This document shows, one piece after another, positions 8,526 through 17,164 of a stretch of DNA of 43,121 bases. Under the pieces are notes generated by a model. It saw nothing but the letters and a program-made list of their open reading frames with translations. It was not told the DNA's origin and searched no databases. Within the stretch, counting starts at the first letter, position 1; each line of letters opens with the position of its first letter. Position numbers and translations under genes: made by a program. The DNA is from JANLTP01 sp031363055 (GTDB lineage: Bacteria > Pseudomonadota > Gammaproteobacteria > Burkholderiales > Burkholderiaceae_E), in NCBI GenBank assembly GCA_031363055.1, contig JANLTP010000218.1:1-43121 (forward strand), in the 5' to 3' direction.

Positions 8526-11319
8526 CCTGGTCCCAGAGCAACAGCACGGCGGCCTTCTGGTCACGCACCGCGTCCTGAGCGACTCTTGAATAGGCCGCAC
8601 CGTTCAGTCGCAACAGGTGTTGCTGCTTGCGATAGTCGCGGTAGATGTCGGCCACGCGATCACCGAGCGCGGCGTCGATCAGGCCGAGGCGGCCGGCTCG
8701 GCTGAGCAGGGCGATGTTGCCGGCGTCGGCGCGCAGTTCACTGAAACGGTGGCTATGCGCCAGAACCAGGCACTGAACAATAAATTCAATGTCAACCATG
8801 CCACCGCGGTCATGTTTGAGATCGAACAGTTCGGTACGATTCGGATGGCCTTCGAGCATTTTTTCGCGCATAGTACACACCTCGATGGCCAGTGCCTCAA
8901 GCTCGCGCGGCTGCGCAATGATCTCCTGGCGGATCGCCTCGAAGCGGGCGCCAATGTCACGATGGCCGGCCGCGAAGCGCGCCCGCGTCAGCGCCTGATG
9001 CTCCCACACCCAGGCCGATGAGCGCTGGTAATCCTGAAAGCCGTCAATGGTCGTGACCAGCATGCCGGCATTGCCGTTCGGTCGCAAGCGCACATCGATG
9101 TCGAACAAAATGCCGGCGGCGGTGCGCCGCGATAACCAGCCGGACAGTCGTTGCGCGAGCCGCGCATACATTTCGGGGGCGCGCTCGTCGTCGTCGTCAT
9201 ACAAAAACACCAGATCGAGATCCGAGGCATAGCCTAATTCCTTGCCGCCGAGCTTGCCATAGGCCACGATGGCGAATTGCGGTCGTTCGCGAAAGCGCCC
9301 GGGCAATTGATCCCATAGCAATTGCAGCACCACCTCGAGCGTCTGATCGGCCAACTCGGAGAGGTTATCGGACAGCCGCTCAACCGTCAGTTTGCCCTCG
9401 ATGTCTTGCGCCAGCAGCCGAAACTCCTGCGCATGATGCGCTTCACGCGCCATATCCATTTGCCGCTCAACGTCTGGTGCGCCGTCATAAATCGCCGCCC
9501 GCAGTTGTACCGCCAACGCATCGCCCCAGGGCTGATACGGCACTGGTTCCAGCAACTGGCCGTCGAGCAATTCGTCCAGCACAATCGGATGCCGATTCAA
9601 ATATTCGGAGGCCCATTTCGTCTTGCTCAGCATCTTGAGCACGCGTGCCAGCGCCTTCGGGTAAAGCGCCAGCAACGCCAGGTAAGCCGGGCGACCAATG
9701 ACCGTCTCGATGAGATCAATCAGCCGGATGATGCCGACGGCCGGGGTCTGGGCCGCGCGTGCGCCGGCCAGCACTTGTTCGATCGATTGTTGTGTTTCAG
9801 CGCGAGCGCCTTGAAACCGATTGGACGCGCGCAGGGTGTCCAGGCGTTGTGACAACGCAGCACTTTGTGGATCGGCGCCAATTTGTGCGCTGCCTACGGA
9901 GCTCCCTTCGGCGCTCCCTTCGGCGCTCCGTTCGGCGCTTCGTTCGGCGCTCCGCACGGTGCTGCCCTCGGCGAACGCTTCGAATGGGAGTTCGCCCAGT
10001 TGCGCCGGGTTCGTGCTTGCTAGTTCGTTGGTGTCGTGCCTGACCACCGAATCGTTGAGTAATTGATCGAACACGCGCTGCACCGATGAAGTCGCCTGCA
10101 TCAAACAATACTCAAATTGCGCCGGCTCAAGTCGCAACATCGCGGCGACCGCAGCGCGCGCCTCGGAGGCCGTCGCGAGCCGATGGGTCTGTGCATCTTC
10201 GCGGTACTGCAACGCATGCTCGATGCGACGCAACAGGTCATACGCCAGGGCGAGTTCGCGGGCGTCGTTCTCGGACAACAAGCGTTTGTCGGCCAGCGTT
10301 GCAAGCGTTTTCAGGGTGCTCAGCGAGCGCAGATCGGTATCGCGCCCGCCGCGCACAATTTGAAACAATTGCGCCACAAATTCAATTTCGCGAATACCGC
10401 CGCGGCCCAGCTTGACGTCGTAGGAGCCTTCGCGCAGTGTGTCCTTCTTGCCGACCTCGTTGCGGATCTTGGCATGCAGCGCGCGCAGCGCATTAAAGGC
10501 GTTGAAATCGTGATAACGCCGGTACACGAACGGGCGAACCATCGCTTCAAGCACCTCGAGATCCTGGCCAGTCTGGGCGGTCGATGCCAGGCCCGAGTCG
10601 GCGATGCAGCGTGACTTCAACCAGGCAAATCGCTCCCATTCGCGGGCCTGGCTGAAAAAGTAATGCTCGAGCATTGACAGACTCACCACCAGGGGACCGG
10701 AGTCGCCATTGGGGCGCAGCCGCGTATCAATACGAAAGACAAAGCCGAATTCGTCATTGGTCGACATCAACGCGACCCATTGTCGGGCCAGGCGGTGAAA
10801 GAATTCCGTACTCTCGCCGTCGCTGCGGACCACGAAGACCACATCGAGATCCGAGGAAACATTCAACTCGCCACCGCCGGCCTTGCCCATGGCAATGATC
10901 AGCAGATCTTGCAGAACGCCGCTTTCATCCGGTGCCGGGCCGAGGCGTGCACTGTGTTCCGCAGCCAACACACGTAGCGCCGTTCGCGATGAAAATTCAG
11001 CAAACAGGGTCATTGCCGTGCAGACCTCGTCGAGATCGGCGCGGCCACTGAGGTCGCGCTCAATAATGCAGAGCATGAGCCAATTACGAACCTGGCGTAA
11101 TGCCTGACCCACGGCTATCGAGCCCAGCGGCGCCGAGTGTGCACCATTCTCGCGCAGCCGTTCATCGAACCAGTGGGACAGTCGTTCGGCGGTCAGCCGA
11201 AGTTCAATATCGGACGTTAAACGCTCGACAGGATGCCACGTTGGGGTGCGCCGTGCATTCCAGGCGCCGAGTGATCGTCGGAAGAACTCGGAATGTTGCT
11301 CGCCCAGAAATACGCTCAT
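8488..11319 (-). CDS. glnE: Bifunctional glutamine synthetase adenylyltransferase/adenylyl-removing enzyme
   Basis: The 943-residue product is nearly identical in length to E. coli GlnE (946). The N-terminal adenylyl-removase nucleotidyltransferase site 'AMGKAGGGELNVSSDLDVVF' lies at residues 143-162, with 'DTRLRPNGDSGPLV' following. The C-terminal adenylyltransferase site 'AYGKLGGKELGYASDLDLVF' lies near residues 685-705, with 'DVRLRPNGNAGML' after it. GlnE switches glutamine synthetase off and on by adenylylation of a Tyr under control of PII (GlnB). Between the two halves, around residues 448-478, is a degenerate Ser-Ala-Glu/Arg repeat encoded by 12-bp units, not typical of the family. The gene is divergent from yhdP, a common pairing in beta-proteobacteria. 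Confidence 0.97.
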   Translation of the reverse strand: MSVFLGEQHSEFFRRSLGAWNARRTPTWHPVERLTSDIELRLTAERLSHWFDERLRENGAHSAPLGSIAVGQALRQVRNWLMLCIIERDLSGRADLDEVCTAMTLFAEFSSRTALRVLAAEHSARLGPAPDESGVLQDLLIIAMGKAGGGELNVSSDLDVVFVVRSDGESTEFFHRLARQWVALMSTNDEFGFVFRIDTRLRPNGDSGPLVVSLSMLEHYFFSQAREWERFAWLKSRCIADSGLASTAQTGQDLEVLEAMVRPFVYRRYHDFNAFNALRALHAKIRNEVGKKDTLREGSYDVKLGRGGIREIEFVAQLFQIVRGGRDTDLRSLSTLKTLATLADKRLLSENDARELALAYDLLRRIEHALQYREDAQTHRLATASEARAAVAAMLRLEPAQFEYCLMQATSSVQRVFDQLLNDSVVRHDTNELASTNPAQLGELPFEAFAEGSTVRSAERSAERSAEGSAEGSSVGSAQIGADPQSAALSQRLDTLRASNRFQGARAETQQSIEQVLAGARAAQTPAVGIIRLIDLIETVIGRPAYLALLALYPKALARVLKMLSKTKWASEYLNRHPIVLDELLDGQLLEPVPYQPWGDALAVQLRAAIYDGAPDVERQMDMAREAHHAQEFRLLAQDIEGKLTVERLSDNLSELADQTLEVVLQLLWDQLPGRFRERPQFAIVAYGKLGGKELGYASDLDLVFLYDDDDERAPEMYARLAQRLSGWLSRRTAAGILFDIDVRLRPNGNAGMLVTTIDGFQDYQRSSAWVWEHQALTRARFAAGHRDIGARFEAIRQEIIAQPRELEALAIEVCTMREKMLEGHPNRTELFDLKHDRGGMVDIEFIVQCLVLAHSHRFSELRADAGNIALLSRAGRLGLIDAALGDRVADIYRDYRKQQHLLRLNGAAYSRVAQDAVRDQKAAVLLLWDQVMHGPAALPARP
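9895..9978. repeat. 12-bp tandem repeat inside glnE
   Basis: Seven consecutive 12-bp units read on the plus strand TACGGAGCTCCC, TTCGGCGCTCCC, TTCGGCGCTCCG, TTCGGCGCTTCG, TTCGGCGCTCCG, CACGGTGCTGCC, CTCGGCGAACGC. The central four differ at only one or two positions. On the coding strand they give SAE/SAR-type tetrapeptides in the GlnE interdomain linker and do not disturb the frame. Confidence 0.9.
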
Positions 11320-11372
11320 GTCAATTCGCCAGCTACAGTGCGCGAGGTATCCTGCTAAGCTCGCCGGTCAAA

Positions 11373-11417
11373 ACCTGAACCTTCATTACCAGAACCTTCT
11401 TCACCAGAACCCTGCTC
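11373..11417. repeat. 15-bp tandem repeat ending one base before the yhdP start codon
   Basis: Three consecutive units are ACCTGAACCTTCATT, ACCAGAACCTTCTTC and ACCAGAACCCTGCTC; the last ends at 11417 and ATG begins at 11419. The array fills the space where a Shine-Dalgarno sequence would be expected and lies in the 99-bp divergent gap between glnE and yhdP. Confidence 0.8.
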
Positions 11418-11418
11418 G

Positions 11419-14400
11419 ATGTCGTCATCAATCTCGGCCAGCCCTGAGTCGCCTGCCCGTTTATCCTGGGTGGCCAGGATCGTACGTGGCCTGGCCTATG
11501 GATTGGTGCTCGTCTATTTTCTGCTGACACTCGGATACCTGGCGCTACGCTACCATGTCTGGCCGAATCTCGACGATTGGCGGCCGCGAATTGTCGCGCA
11601 TCTGAGCTCGGTGCTCGGTCGTCCGGTCAGCTTCGGCGCGATCAGCACCGGCTTCGATGGCTGGCAGCCGATCGTTCAGATTCGCGGCTTGCAACTGGCG
11701 ACGTCGAACGAAGCCCAAACCCCGGTTCTGCGGATACCCGAACTCAGTGCGGTCATCGCGCTGCGTAGTTTTTTGACCGGCCGCGTGCAACTCACGCGCT
11801 TGCAATTGAGCGGTCCTGAACTGGACGTCCTTCGCACCCAGGATGGCCGCGTCTTTGTGGCCGGTATTCAGTTGGGGACACCGAACCCTGATTTCGCCAA
11901 GCGCCTGGAAATCTTTCTGGCGCAGCGCCAGTTGAGCGTTCGCGATGGCAAAGTGAATTGGCGCGATGAATCATCGAACTCGTCGCAGACGCTGACGGGC
12001 ATCAATATTGATATCGATAGTTTCGGGTTGCATCATCGCGTTGATATCAAGGCCCTGCAGCTCGGGGCGTTGGCGCAGAATTTTGAAGTCAGCGCCGATT
12101 TGTTCCGGATCGGCGGCGCGGCGGTCGATGATTGGCGGCAATGGCACGGTGACCTGTACGCCGCCGCCGATCACCTGTCGCCCGACGCCATTGCGCGTAG
12201 CCTCAATCTGAGTCTGCCGATTCACCAGGGCAACGGCGCGCTCAGATTTTGGGCTCGCCTCGAGGACGCGCAGCTTAACGATTTGCAGCTCAAACTGTTC
12301 GGCAACGCGCTGCGGGTCGACCTGCCAGAAGACGCCACTCTGAAGCTCGAACAGTTCGGCGGCGAGGCCAGTGCGGTCCGCCGCCGCGGCGGTGGCTTTG
12401 ATATCGTTGTGCGCAGTTTGTTTGGCCAGACCGACAGCGGCTTTGCGGTGCGTGCCCTGGGCAACCAGACCGTGACGACCGATGCCGATGGCAAGGTGAC
12501 GGCGGCGCGCTTGGCGATTGAAGACATCGGCTTGGGAGGCGCGTTGGCATTGCTCAAGCGCATGCCTTTGCCAGCCAGCGTTCACACCAAATTGGCGCCA
12601 TTGCGCGGTCGCGGCCAATTGCGGGCCTTGCGCGCAAACTTTGCAGCCAACCCGCGCACCGAGTTCGATATCCACTTCAATTTTGAGCAATTCAGTCTCA
12701 CGCAACCTGATCCCGGGGCGCCGATCGCCGAACTGATGCCGACCTTGCGCAACCCGTCGCTTGAGAACGTCTCGGGTACGGCCACCATCAAAAGCGACGG
12801 CGGCCAGATCATGTTCACCGGCAAGAATTCCGTGCTGTCCTTGCCCGGTGTGTTCGACGAGCCGAGGTTGGTTCTGAACGAACTGAAGGGCAAGCTCGAC
12901 TGGCAACTGACGTCGTCTGAAGCGGCAACTTCGGTCGCGGTAGTGTTCGATCAGGTCGAGTTCGCCAATAACGATGTGGCGGGCGTGTTCAGCGGGCGCT
13001 ACCAAAGCGCTGCCAGTGGACCCGGCGTATTGGATCTGCGCGGTACTGTCAGTCGTGGCCAGGCAACCCGGGTCGCCCGCTACCTGCCGTTGCGCTTGCC
13101 GGCCAAGGTTCGCGATTGGGTCGGCACGTCCATCCAGGCGGGCAAGATTACCCAGGCGCATTGGAACTTCAAGGGTGATCTGGCGCGCTTTCCGTTTCGC
13201 AACCCAACCGACGGTGAGTTCGTCATCGAGGCAAGCGTGGCCGACGCGACGCTCGCTTACTCACCTGAATACCCGCCGATCAATGGCCTGCAGGGAGTCT
13301 TGCGATTCGCCGACGGCGGCATGGATATGCGAATGAATCAGGGGCAAGTATTCGGCGTTGATCTGAGCGATGCACAAGCCCGGATCGTCGATTTTCGGGA
13401 GCCTCTGTTGACCGTTGAGCTGCAAGGCCGTGGACCTGCGCAAGACTTGATTCGCTTCGTAAACGTTAGTCCGGTCGCTGCCAAGATCGATGACTTCACC
13501 AGGGACACGGCCGTTAAAGGCGATGCACAAATCAAACTACGATTGGAGCTGCCGATCGAAAACTTGAAGGCTGCCCAGGTCAGGGGCAGCGTTGAGTTTG
13601 ATGGAAATGATCTGCAACTCGATGCCAGCATTCCGAAGTTTGACGGCGTCCAGGGCAGACTATCGTTCAGCAACGAAGGCTTGACCTTGAGCGGTTTGAA
13701 CGCCGGTTTTCTGGGCGGTCGCTTGCAGCTCGACGGCGCGACGCCGGAGCCCGGTCGCTTGCTGATCAATGCCAAGGGCTCGCTCGGCGCCGACAATATT
13801 CATGCGCTGATCGATCATCCGCTGGCTAAAAAGTTGGCCGGCCAGACCGAATATCGTGCGACGCTCGACATACTCAAGCGAAATGCCAAACTGACCATCG
13901 AGTCCGATCTGCGCGGATTCTCCAGCGATTTGCCAGAACCCTTCAAGAAGGCGGCCAACGAGAGCTGGCCCATGCTGGCGGTCATCACGCCGACTGCGGT
14001 GGCGAACCCGAATGAGCGTGCCAACGGCGATGTCATCAGCGTCACCTTGAATGAAAAAAGTCATCTGCTGTTCGAGCGCAATCGCGATCCGGTGGCCAAG
14101 AAGTTGCAGATTCAGCGCGGCGCCTTTGCCTATGACGCACCGGCGGTACTGGCCGATCAGGGCTTTGTGGTGTTGATCAATCGCAGGGACATCAATGTCG
14201 ATCGCTGGCTCGACGTGCTGAGTGCGCCGGCCATGCAGGCCGCGTCGAATCGCAGCTCGGATGAATTTGCTGCCGGCTTCAGTCTGCTGCCCAATGTAGT
14301 CTCGATCGTTTCGGATCAGATTACCGTCGCCGGTAAGGATCTGCATGAAGTCGTACTGGGCGCCAGTCGCACGCAAGGCTACTGGCGCGCCAATGTCAGC

Positions 14401-15402
14401 TCGCGTGAACTGAGCGGCTACTTTAACTGGAGTGCGGCTCGCGAAGGCCAACGGATTGGCGCCTTGACCGCACGCTTCACCCGTCTTGAAATTCCGACTT
14501 CGCGGCGCAGCGAAATTGAAGATCTGATCGAGTCATCGCCGCAAGAGTTACCGAGCCTCGATATTGCTGCCGAAGAGTTCGTGCTGGCCGATCGCTCGCT
14601 GGGCCGATTATCCTTGCAAGCGACGACCGGTGGCAGCCCGACCTTGCCGACCTGGCATCTGAATAACCTGCGCATCGAGAATCCCGACGCCTTGCTGCAA
14701 GCCAGCGGAGTCTGGGAGCCGCCACGCCCGGGCGAAGCGCGCAAGACTCGGCTCGATTATCGGCTCGAGGTGTCGAATTCGGGTGAATTGCTGTCGCGCT
14801 ACGGTATGAAAAATGTCATCAGGGATGGTGCCGGCTTGTTATCGGGTAGCCTCAGTTGGGATGGCTCGCCGATCGGACTTCAGAAGGACACTTTGGCCGG
14901 CCATACCGATATCAAGTTGGGCAAGGGCCAGTTTCTGAAGACCGATCCAGGCCTGGCGAAACTCATCGGTGTATTAAATCTGCAATTTTTGCCACGCCGC
15001 CTGTCGCTCGACTTCAGTGACGTGTTTGCCGAAGGCTTCTACTTCGACGAGATCGAGGGCGCACTGGTGATCGACCGGGGCCAGGCACGCACCGACGGGC
15101 TCATCATGAAAGGCGTGCAAGCCCGGGTGCGCCTGAAGGGTGAGGTCAATCTGGCGAGCGAGACGCAAAAACTCGAAGTCGAAGTGCGGCCCGAACTCAA
15201 TGCCGGGGTTGCGTCGCTGGCCTATGCGGCGCTGGCCAATCCGGCGCTCGGCTTGACGACCTTTCTGGCGCAACTGTTGCTGCGCAGGCCACTCGAGGAT
15301 ATTTTCACCTACAACTATGACGTCAACGGCACCTGGGCTGATCCGCAGGTCATCGAGCGTCGAGCGCAGACGCCGGAGCGGCCGAAAAATACCTTGCAGT
15401 AA
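11419..15402 (+). CDS. yhdP: YhdP-family AsmA-like protein (large inner-membrane-anchored lipid-transport-type protein)
   Basis: The 1327-residue protein has one N-terminal membrane anchor (about residues 25-47, GLVLVYFLLTLGYLALRY). A very long beta-rich region follows, with the AsmA-like opening 'LSSVLGRPVSFGAISTGFDG' and 'QPIVQIRGLQLATS'. The C-terminal AsmA-type segment includes 'GRGQFLKTDPG'-like sequence and 'AALANPALGLTTFLAQLLLR', ending in 'RRPLEDIFTYNYDVNGTWAD'. Length and layout fit YhdP (E. coli about 1266 aa). With TamB and YdbH it is implicated in phospholipid transport across the periplasm to the outer membrane. The gene is divergent from glnE and followed on the same strand by a nitrilase-family gene and tldD, after an inverted DUF599 gene. 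The ATG is preceded by 15-bp repeats rather than an obvious ribosome-binding site. Confidence 0.92.
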   Translation: MSSSISASPESPARLSWVARIVRGLAYGLVLVYFLLTLGYLALRYHVWPNLDDWRPRIVAHLSSVLGRPVSFGAISTGFDGWQPIVQIRGLQLATSNEAQTPVLRIPELSAVIALRSFLTGRVQLTRLQLSGPELDVLRTQDGRVFVAGIQLGTPNPDFAKRLEIFLAQRQLSVRDGKVNWRDESSNSSQTLTGINIDIDSFGLHHRVDIKALQLGALAQNFEVSADLFRIGGAAVDDWRQWHGDLYAAADHLSPDAIARSLNLSLPIHQGNGALRFWARLEDAQLNDLQLKLFGNALRVDLPEDATLKLEQFGGEASAVRRRGGGFDIVVRSLFGQTDSGFAVRALGNQTVTTDADGKVTAARLAIEDIGLGGALALLKRMPLPASVHTKLAPLRGRGQLRALRANFAANPRTEFDIHFNFEQFSLTQPDPGAPIAELMPTLRNPSLENVSGTATIKSDGGQIMFTGKNSVLSLPGVFDEPRLVLNELKGKLDWQLTSSEAATSVAVVFDQVEFANNDVAGVFSGRYQSAASGPGVLDLRGTVSRGQATRVARYLPLRLPAKVRDWVGTSIQAGKITQAHWNFKGDLARFPFRNPTDGEFVIEASVADATLAYSPEYPPINGLQGVLRFADGGMDMRMNQGQVFGVDLSDAQARIVDFREPLLTVELQGRGPAQDLIRFVNVSPVAAKIDDFTRDTAVKGDAQIKLRLELPIENLKAAQVRGSVEFDGNDLQLDASIPKFDGVQGRLSFSNEGLTLSGLNAGFLGGRLQLDGATPEPGRLLINAKGSLGADNIHALIDHPLAKKLAGQTEYRATLDILKRNAKLTIESDLRGFSSDLPEPFKKAANESWPMLAVITPTAVANPNERANGDVISVTLNEKSHLLFERNRDPVAKKLQIQRGAFAYDAPAVLADQGFVVLINRRDINVDRWLDVLSAPAMQAASNRSSDEFAAGFSLLPNVVSIVSDQITVAGKDLHEVVLGASRTQGYWRANVSSRELSGYFNWSAAREGQRIGALTARFTRLEIPTSRRSEIEDLIESSPQELPSLDIAAEEFVLADRSLGRLSLQATTGGSPTLPTWHLNNLRIENPDALLQASGVWEPPRPGEARKTRLDYRLEVSNSGELLSRYGMKNVIRDGAGLLSGSLSWDGSPIGLQKDTLAGHTDIKLGKGQFLKTDPGLAKLIGVLNLQFLPRRLSLDFSDVFAEGFYFDEIEGALVIDRGQARTDGLIMKGVQARVRLKGEVNLASETQKLEVEVRPELNAGVASLAYAALANPALGLTTFLAQLLLRRPLEDIFTYNYDVNGTWADPQVIERRAQTPERPKNTLQ

Positions 15403-15420
15403 GCGCTTGGATCGCGATAG

Positions 15421-16149
15421 TTAGTCGCTGAGCACGTCGACAACCTCGGATTGAAACTCGCGGCGAAACAGGATGTAGATCACTACAGCCGTGCCGATGG
15501 CAAACGCGGCCGGCGAGAAGAACCAGGAGCCGGCGGCGAAGCTCAAGTAGTAGGCGCGCAAGCCGTCATTGAAGGTCTCGGCAGCCAGCCCGACCATGTT
15601 GCTGACGCGATCGATCATGGCGGCGCGAGCATCCTGCGTCTCGGGTTTCAGGTTACCATCGAGGTCACAATATTGGCGTGCATCGGGCATGGCGCCAATC
15701 AGCAACGCTACAAAGGTGTACTGCCGCATCGACCAACTAAAGCGAAAGAACGCGTAGACAAAAACGCCGATCAGAACCATCAGTTTCAGATCGAAGATCA
15801 AGGTCGAAGTTCGCGCCACGAACGGAATGTCGCGCACAAATTCGGCGGCCCGATCGCCCGAACCGAGCACCGCAAACAAGCCGCCAATAATGATGATCGT
15901 GGTGCTGGAGAAAAACGCCGGCGTCGTCGACAGACTCTGGGTGATGATGCCATCGAGCACCCGCGGATCACGAACGCTGGCTTGTTGCAGCCAAAGGTGG
16001 CGGAAATGATTGGTGGCCGTCAGCAGCGAATGGCGCGTGCCGCTTTTGCGACGCGCAAACCAGGCGTAACCGCCCCAGGCGGTGAAAAACCATAGAAGGG
16101 CGAGCCAATCGTCGGCCGGAAGTAACAGGAGAACGCGCATGTTCGGCAA
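15421..16149 (-). CDS. DUF599-family membrane protein
   Basis: The 242-residue protein has about four hydrophobic segments: residues 15-32, a long one around 80-100 with 'FFSSTTIIIIGGLFAVLGSG', one near 120-145 (LMVLIGVFVYAFFRFSWSM), and a C-terminal one near 205-230. The combination with 'HFRHLWLQQASVRDPRVLDG' and 'NDGLRAYYLSFAAGSWFFSP' fits the DUF599 family, whose function is unknown. It lies on the minus strand between yhdP and the nitrilase-family gene, convergent with yhdP across 18 bp and divergent from the amidase gene. A second ATG three codons downstream (16140) is an equally good start. Confidence 0.83.
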   Translation of the reverse strand: MPNMRVLLLLPADDWLALLWFFTAWGGYAWFARRKSGTRHSLLTATNHFRHLWLQQASVRDPRVLDGIITQSLSTTPAFFSSTTIIIIGGLFAVLGSGDRAAEFVRDIPFVARTSTLIFDLKLMVLIGVFVYAFFRFSWSMRQYTFVALLIGAMPDARQYCDLDGNLKPETQDARAAMIDRVSNMVGLAAETFNDGLRAYYLSFAAGSWFFSPAAFAIGTAVVIYILFRREFQSEVVDVLSD

Positions 16150-16210
16150 TGTACCAAGGGTGGTTGCAATTGCCTAACTGACGCACCTGCGCGACTCGTG
16201 ATCGCGACGT

Positions 16211-17125
16211 GTGAGTGCCGAGGCGAATACAATGGACGAGATGAATCCTTCAGCAACAAAACCTGCACCGCAAAATGTTGAGTCGCAGAGCCCTGCACCG
16301 CAGAACTCTGTGCCCGTGCTGCGCACCAGCCTGCGCGTGGCCGGCATTCAAATGGTTTCTGCGGCGACGGTTGCCCCGAATCTGGCGAGTGCGGCCAACC
16401 TGATCGCTCGTGCTGCGGGCGAGGGCGCAGAGTTCATCGCCTTGCCCGAATATTTCTGCATTCTGGGACGCAAGGACACCGATAAGGTCGAGGTCCGCGA
16501 GCCCGATGGCGACGGACCGATCCAAGCCTTTCTGGCCGAAACTGCGCAGCGCCACAGCGTCTGGTTATTGGGCGGTACCCTTCCGCTGGTCAGCGCCAAA
16601 CGAGTCAAGGTCATGAATACCAGTGCGCTGTACGGGCCTGACGGCCGACGAGTCGCCCGTTACGATAAGATTCACCTGTTCGGGCTCGACCGGGCCGGTG
16701 AGCGGTTTGACGAGTCGAATACCATCGAGGCCGGGCGCACGCCGGTCGTGGCCGACATTGAAGGCATTCGACTGGGTCTGACCGTTTGTTATGACCTGCG
16801 CTTTCCGGAGTTATACCGGGCGCTGGCACCGGTGGACTTGATATTGGTGCCGTCCGCCTTCACCTACGCCACGGGGCAGGTTCACTGGGAAACGTTGTTG
16901 CGAGCACGGGCGATCGAAAATCAGTGTTATGTGCTGGCGCCGGCCCAAGGCGGTGTTCATGAAAATGGTCGCCGTACCTGGGGTCACACGCTTTTGATCG
17001 ATCCCTGGGGTGAGACCGTTGCCGTGCTCGCCGAGGGCGAAGGCATTGTCGCCGGTACGATCAGTCGCGAACGCATTACCGAAGTCCGAAAAATGTTGCC
17101 GGCGCTGACCCATCGTGTGCTTTGA
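16211..17125 (+). CDS. Nitrilase-superfamily amidase (Nit1 / deaminated-glutathione amidase-like)
   Basis: The product belongs to the carbon-nitrogen hydrolase superfamily. The catalytic Glu lies in 'EFIALPEYFCILGRKDTDK', the Lys in 'VARYDKIHLFGLDRAGERF' and the nucleophilic Cys in 'LTVCYDLRFPELYRALA' (Cys codon at 16787-16789). The sequence resembles Nit1-type proteins, which hydrolyse deaminated glutathione as a metabolite-repair reaction. A C-terminal segment 'RTWGHTLLIDPWGETVAVLA' is typical. The frame opens with GTG at 16211; ATGs at 16232 and 16241 are alternatives, giving 297 or 294 residues. The N-terminal 30 residues are a Pro/Gln/Ser-rich extension containing PAPQN twice, which looks like a small repeat expansion. 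The gene lies between yhdP and tldD, as in other Burkholderiales. Confidence 0.9.
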   Translation: MSAEANTMDEMNPSATKPAPQNVESQSPAPQNSVPVLRTSLRVAGIQMVSAATVAPNLASAANLIARAAGEGAEFIALPEYFCILGRKDTDKVEVREPDGDGPIQAFLAETAQRHSVWLLGGTLPLVSAKRVKVMNTSALYGPDGRRVARYDKIHLFGLDRAGERFDESNTIEAGRTPVVADIEGIRLGLTVCYDLRFPELYRALAPVDLILVPSAFTYATGQVHWETLLRARAIENQCYVLAPAQGGVHENGRRTWGHTLLIDPWGETVAVLAEGEGIVAGTISRERITEVRKMLPALTHRVL

Positions 17126-17164
17126 CCGAATGCGCTCCGCTCTTGATACTTTGAAAGAATCTGC

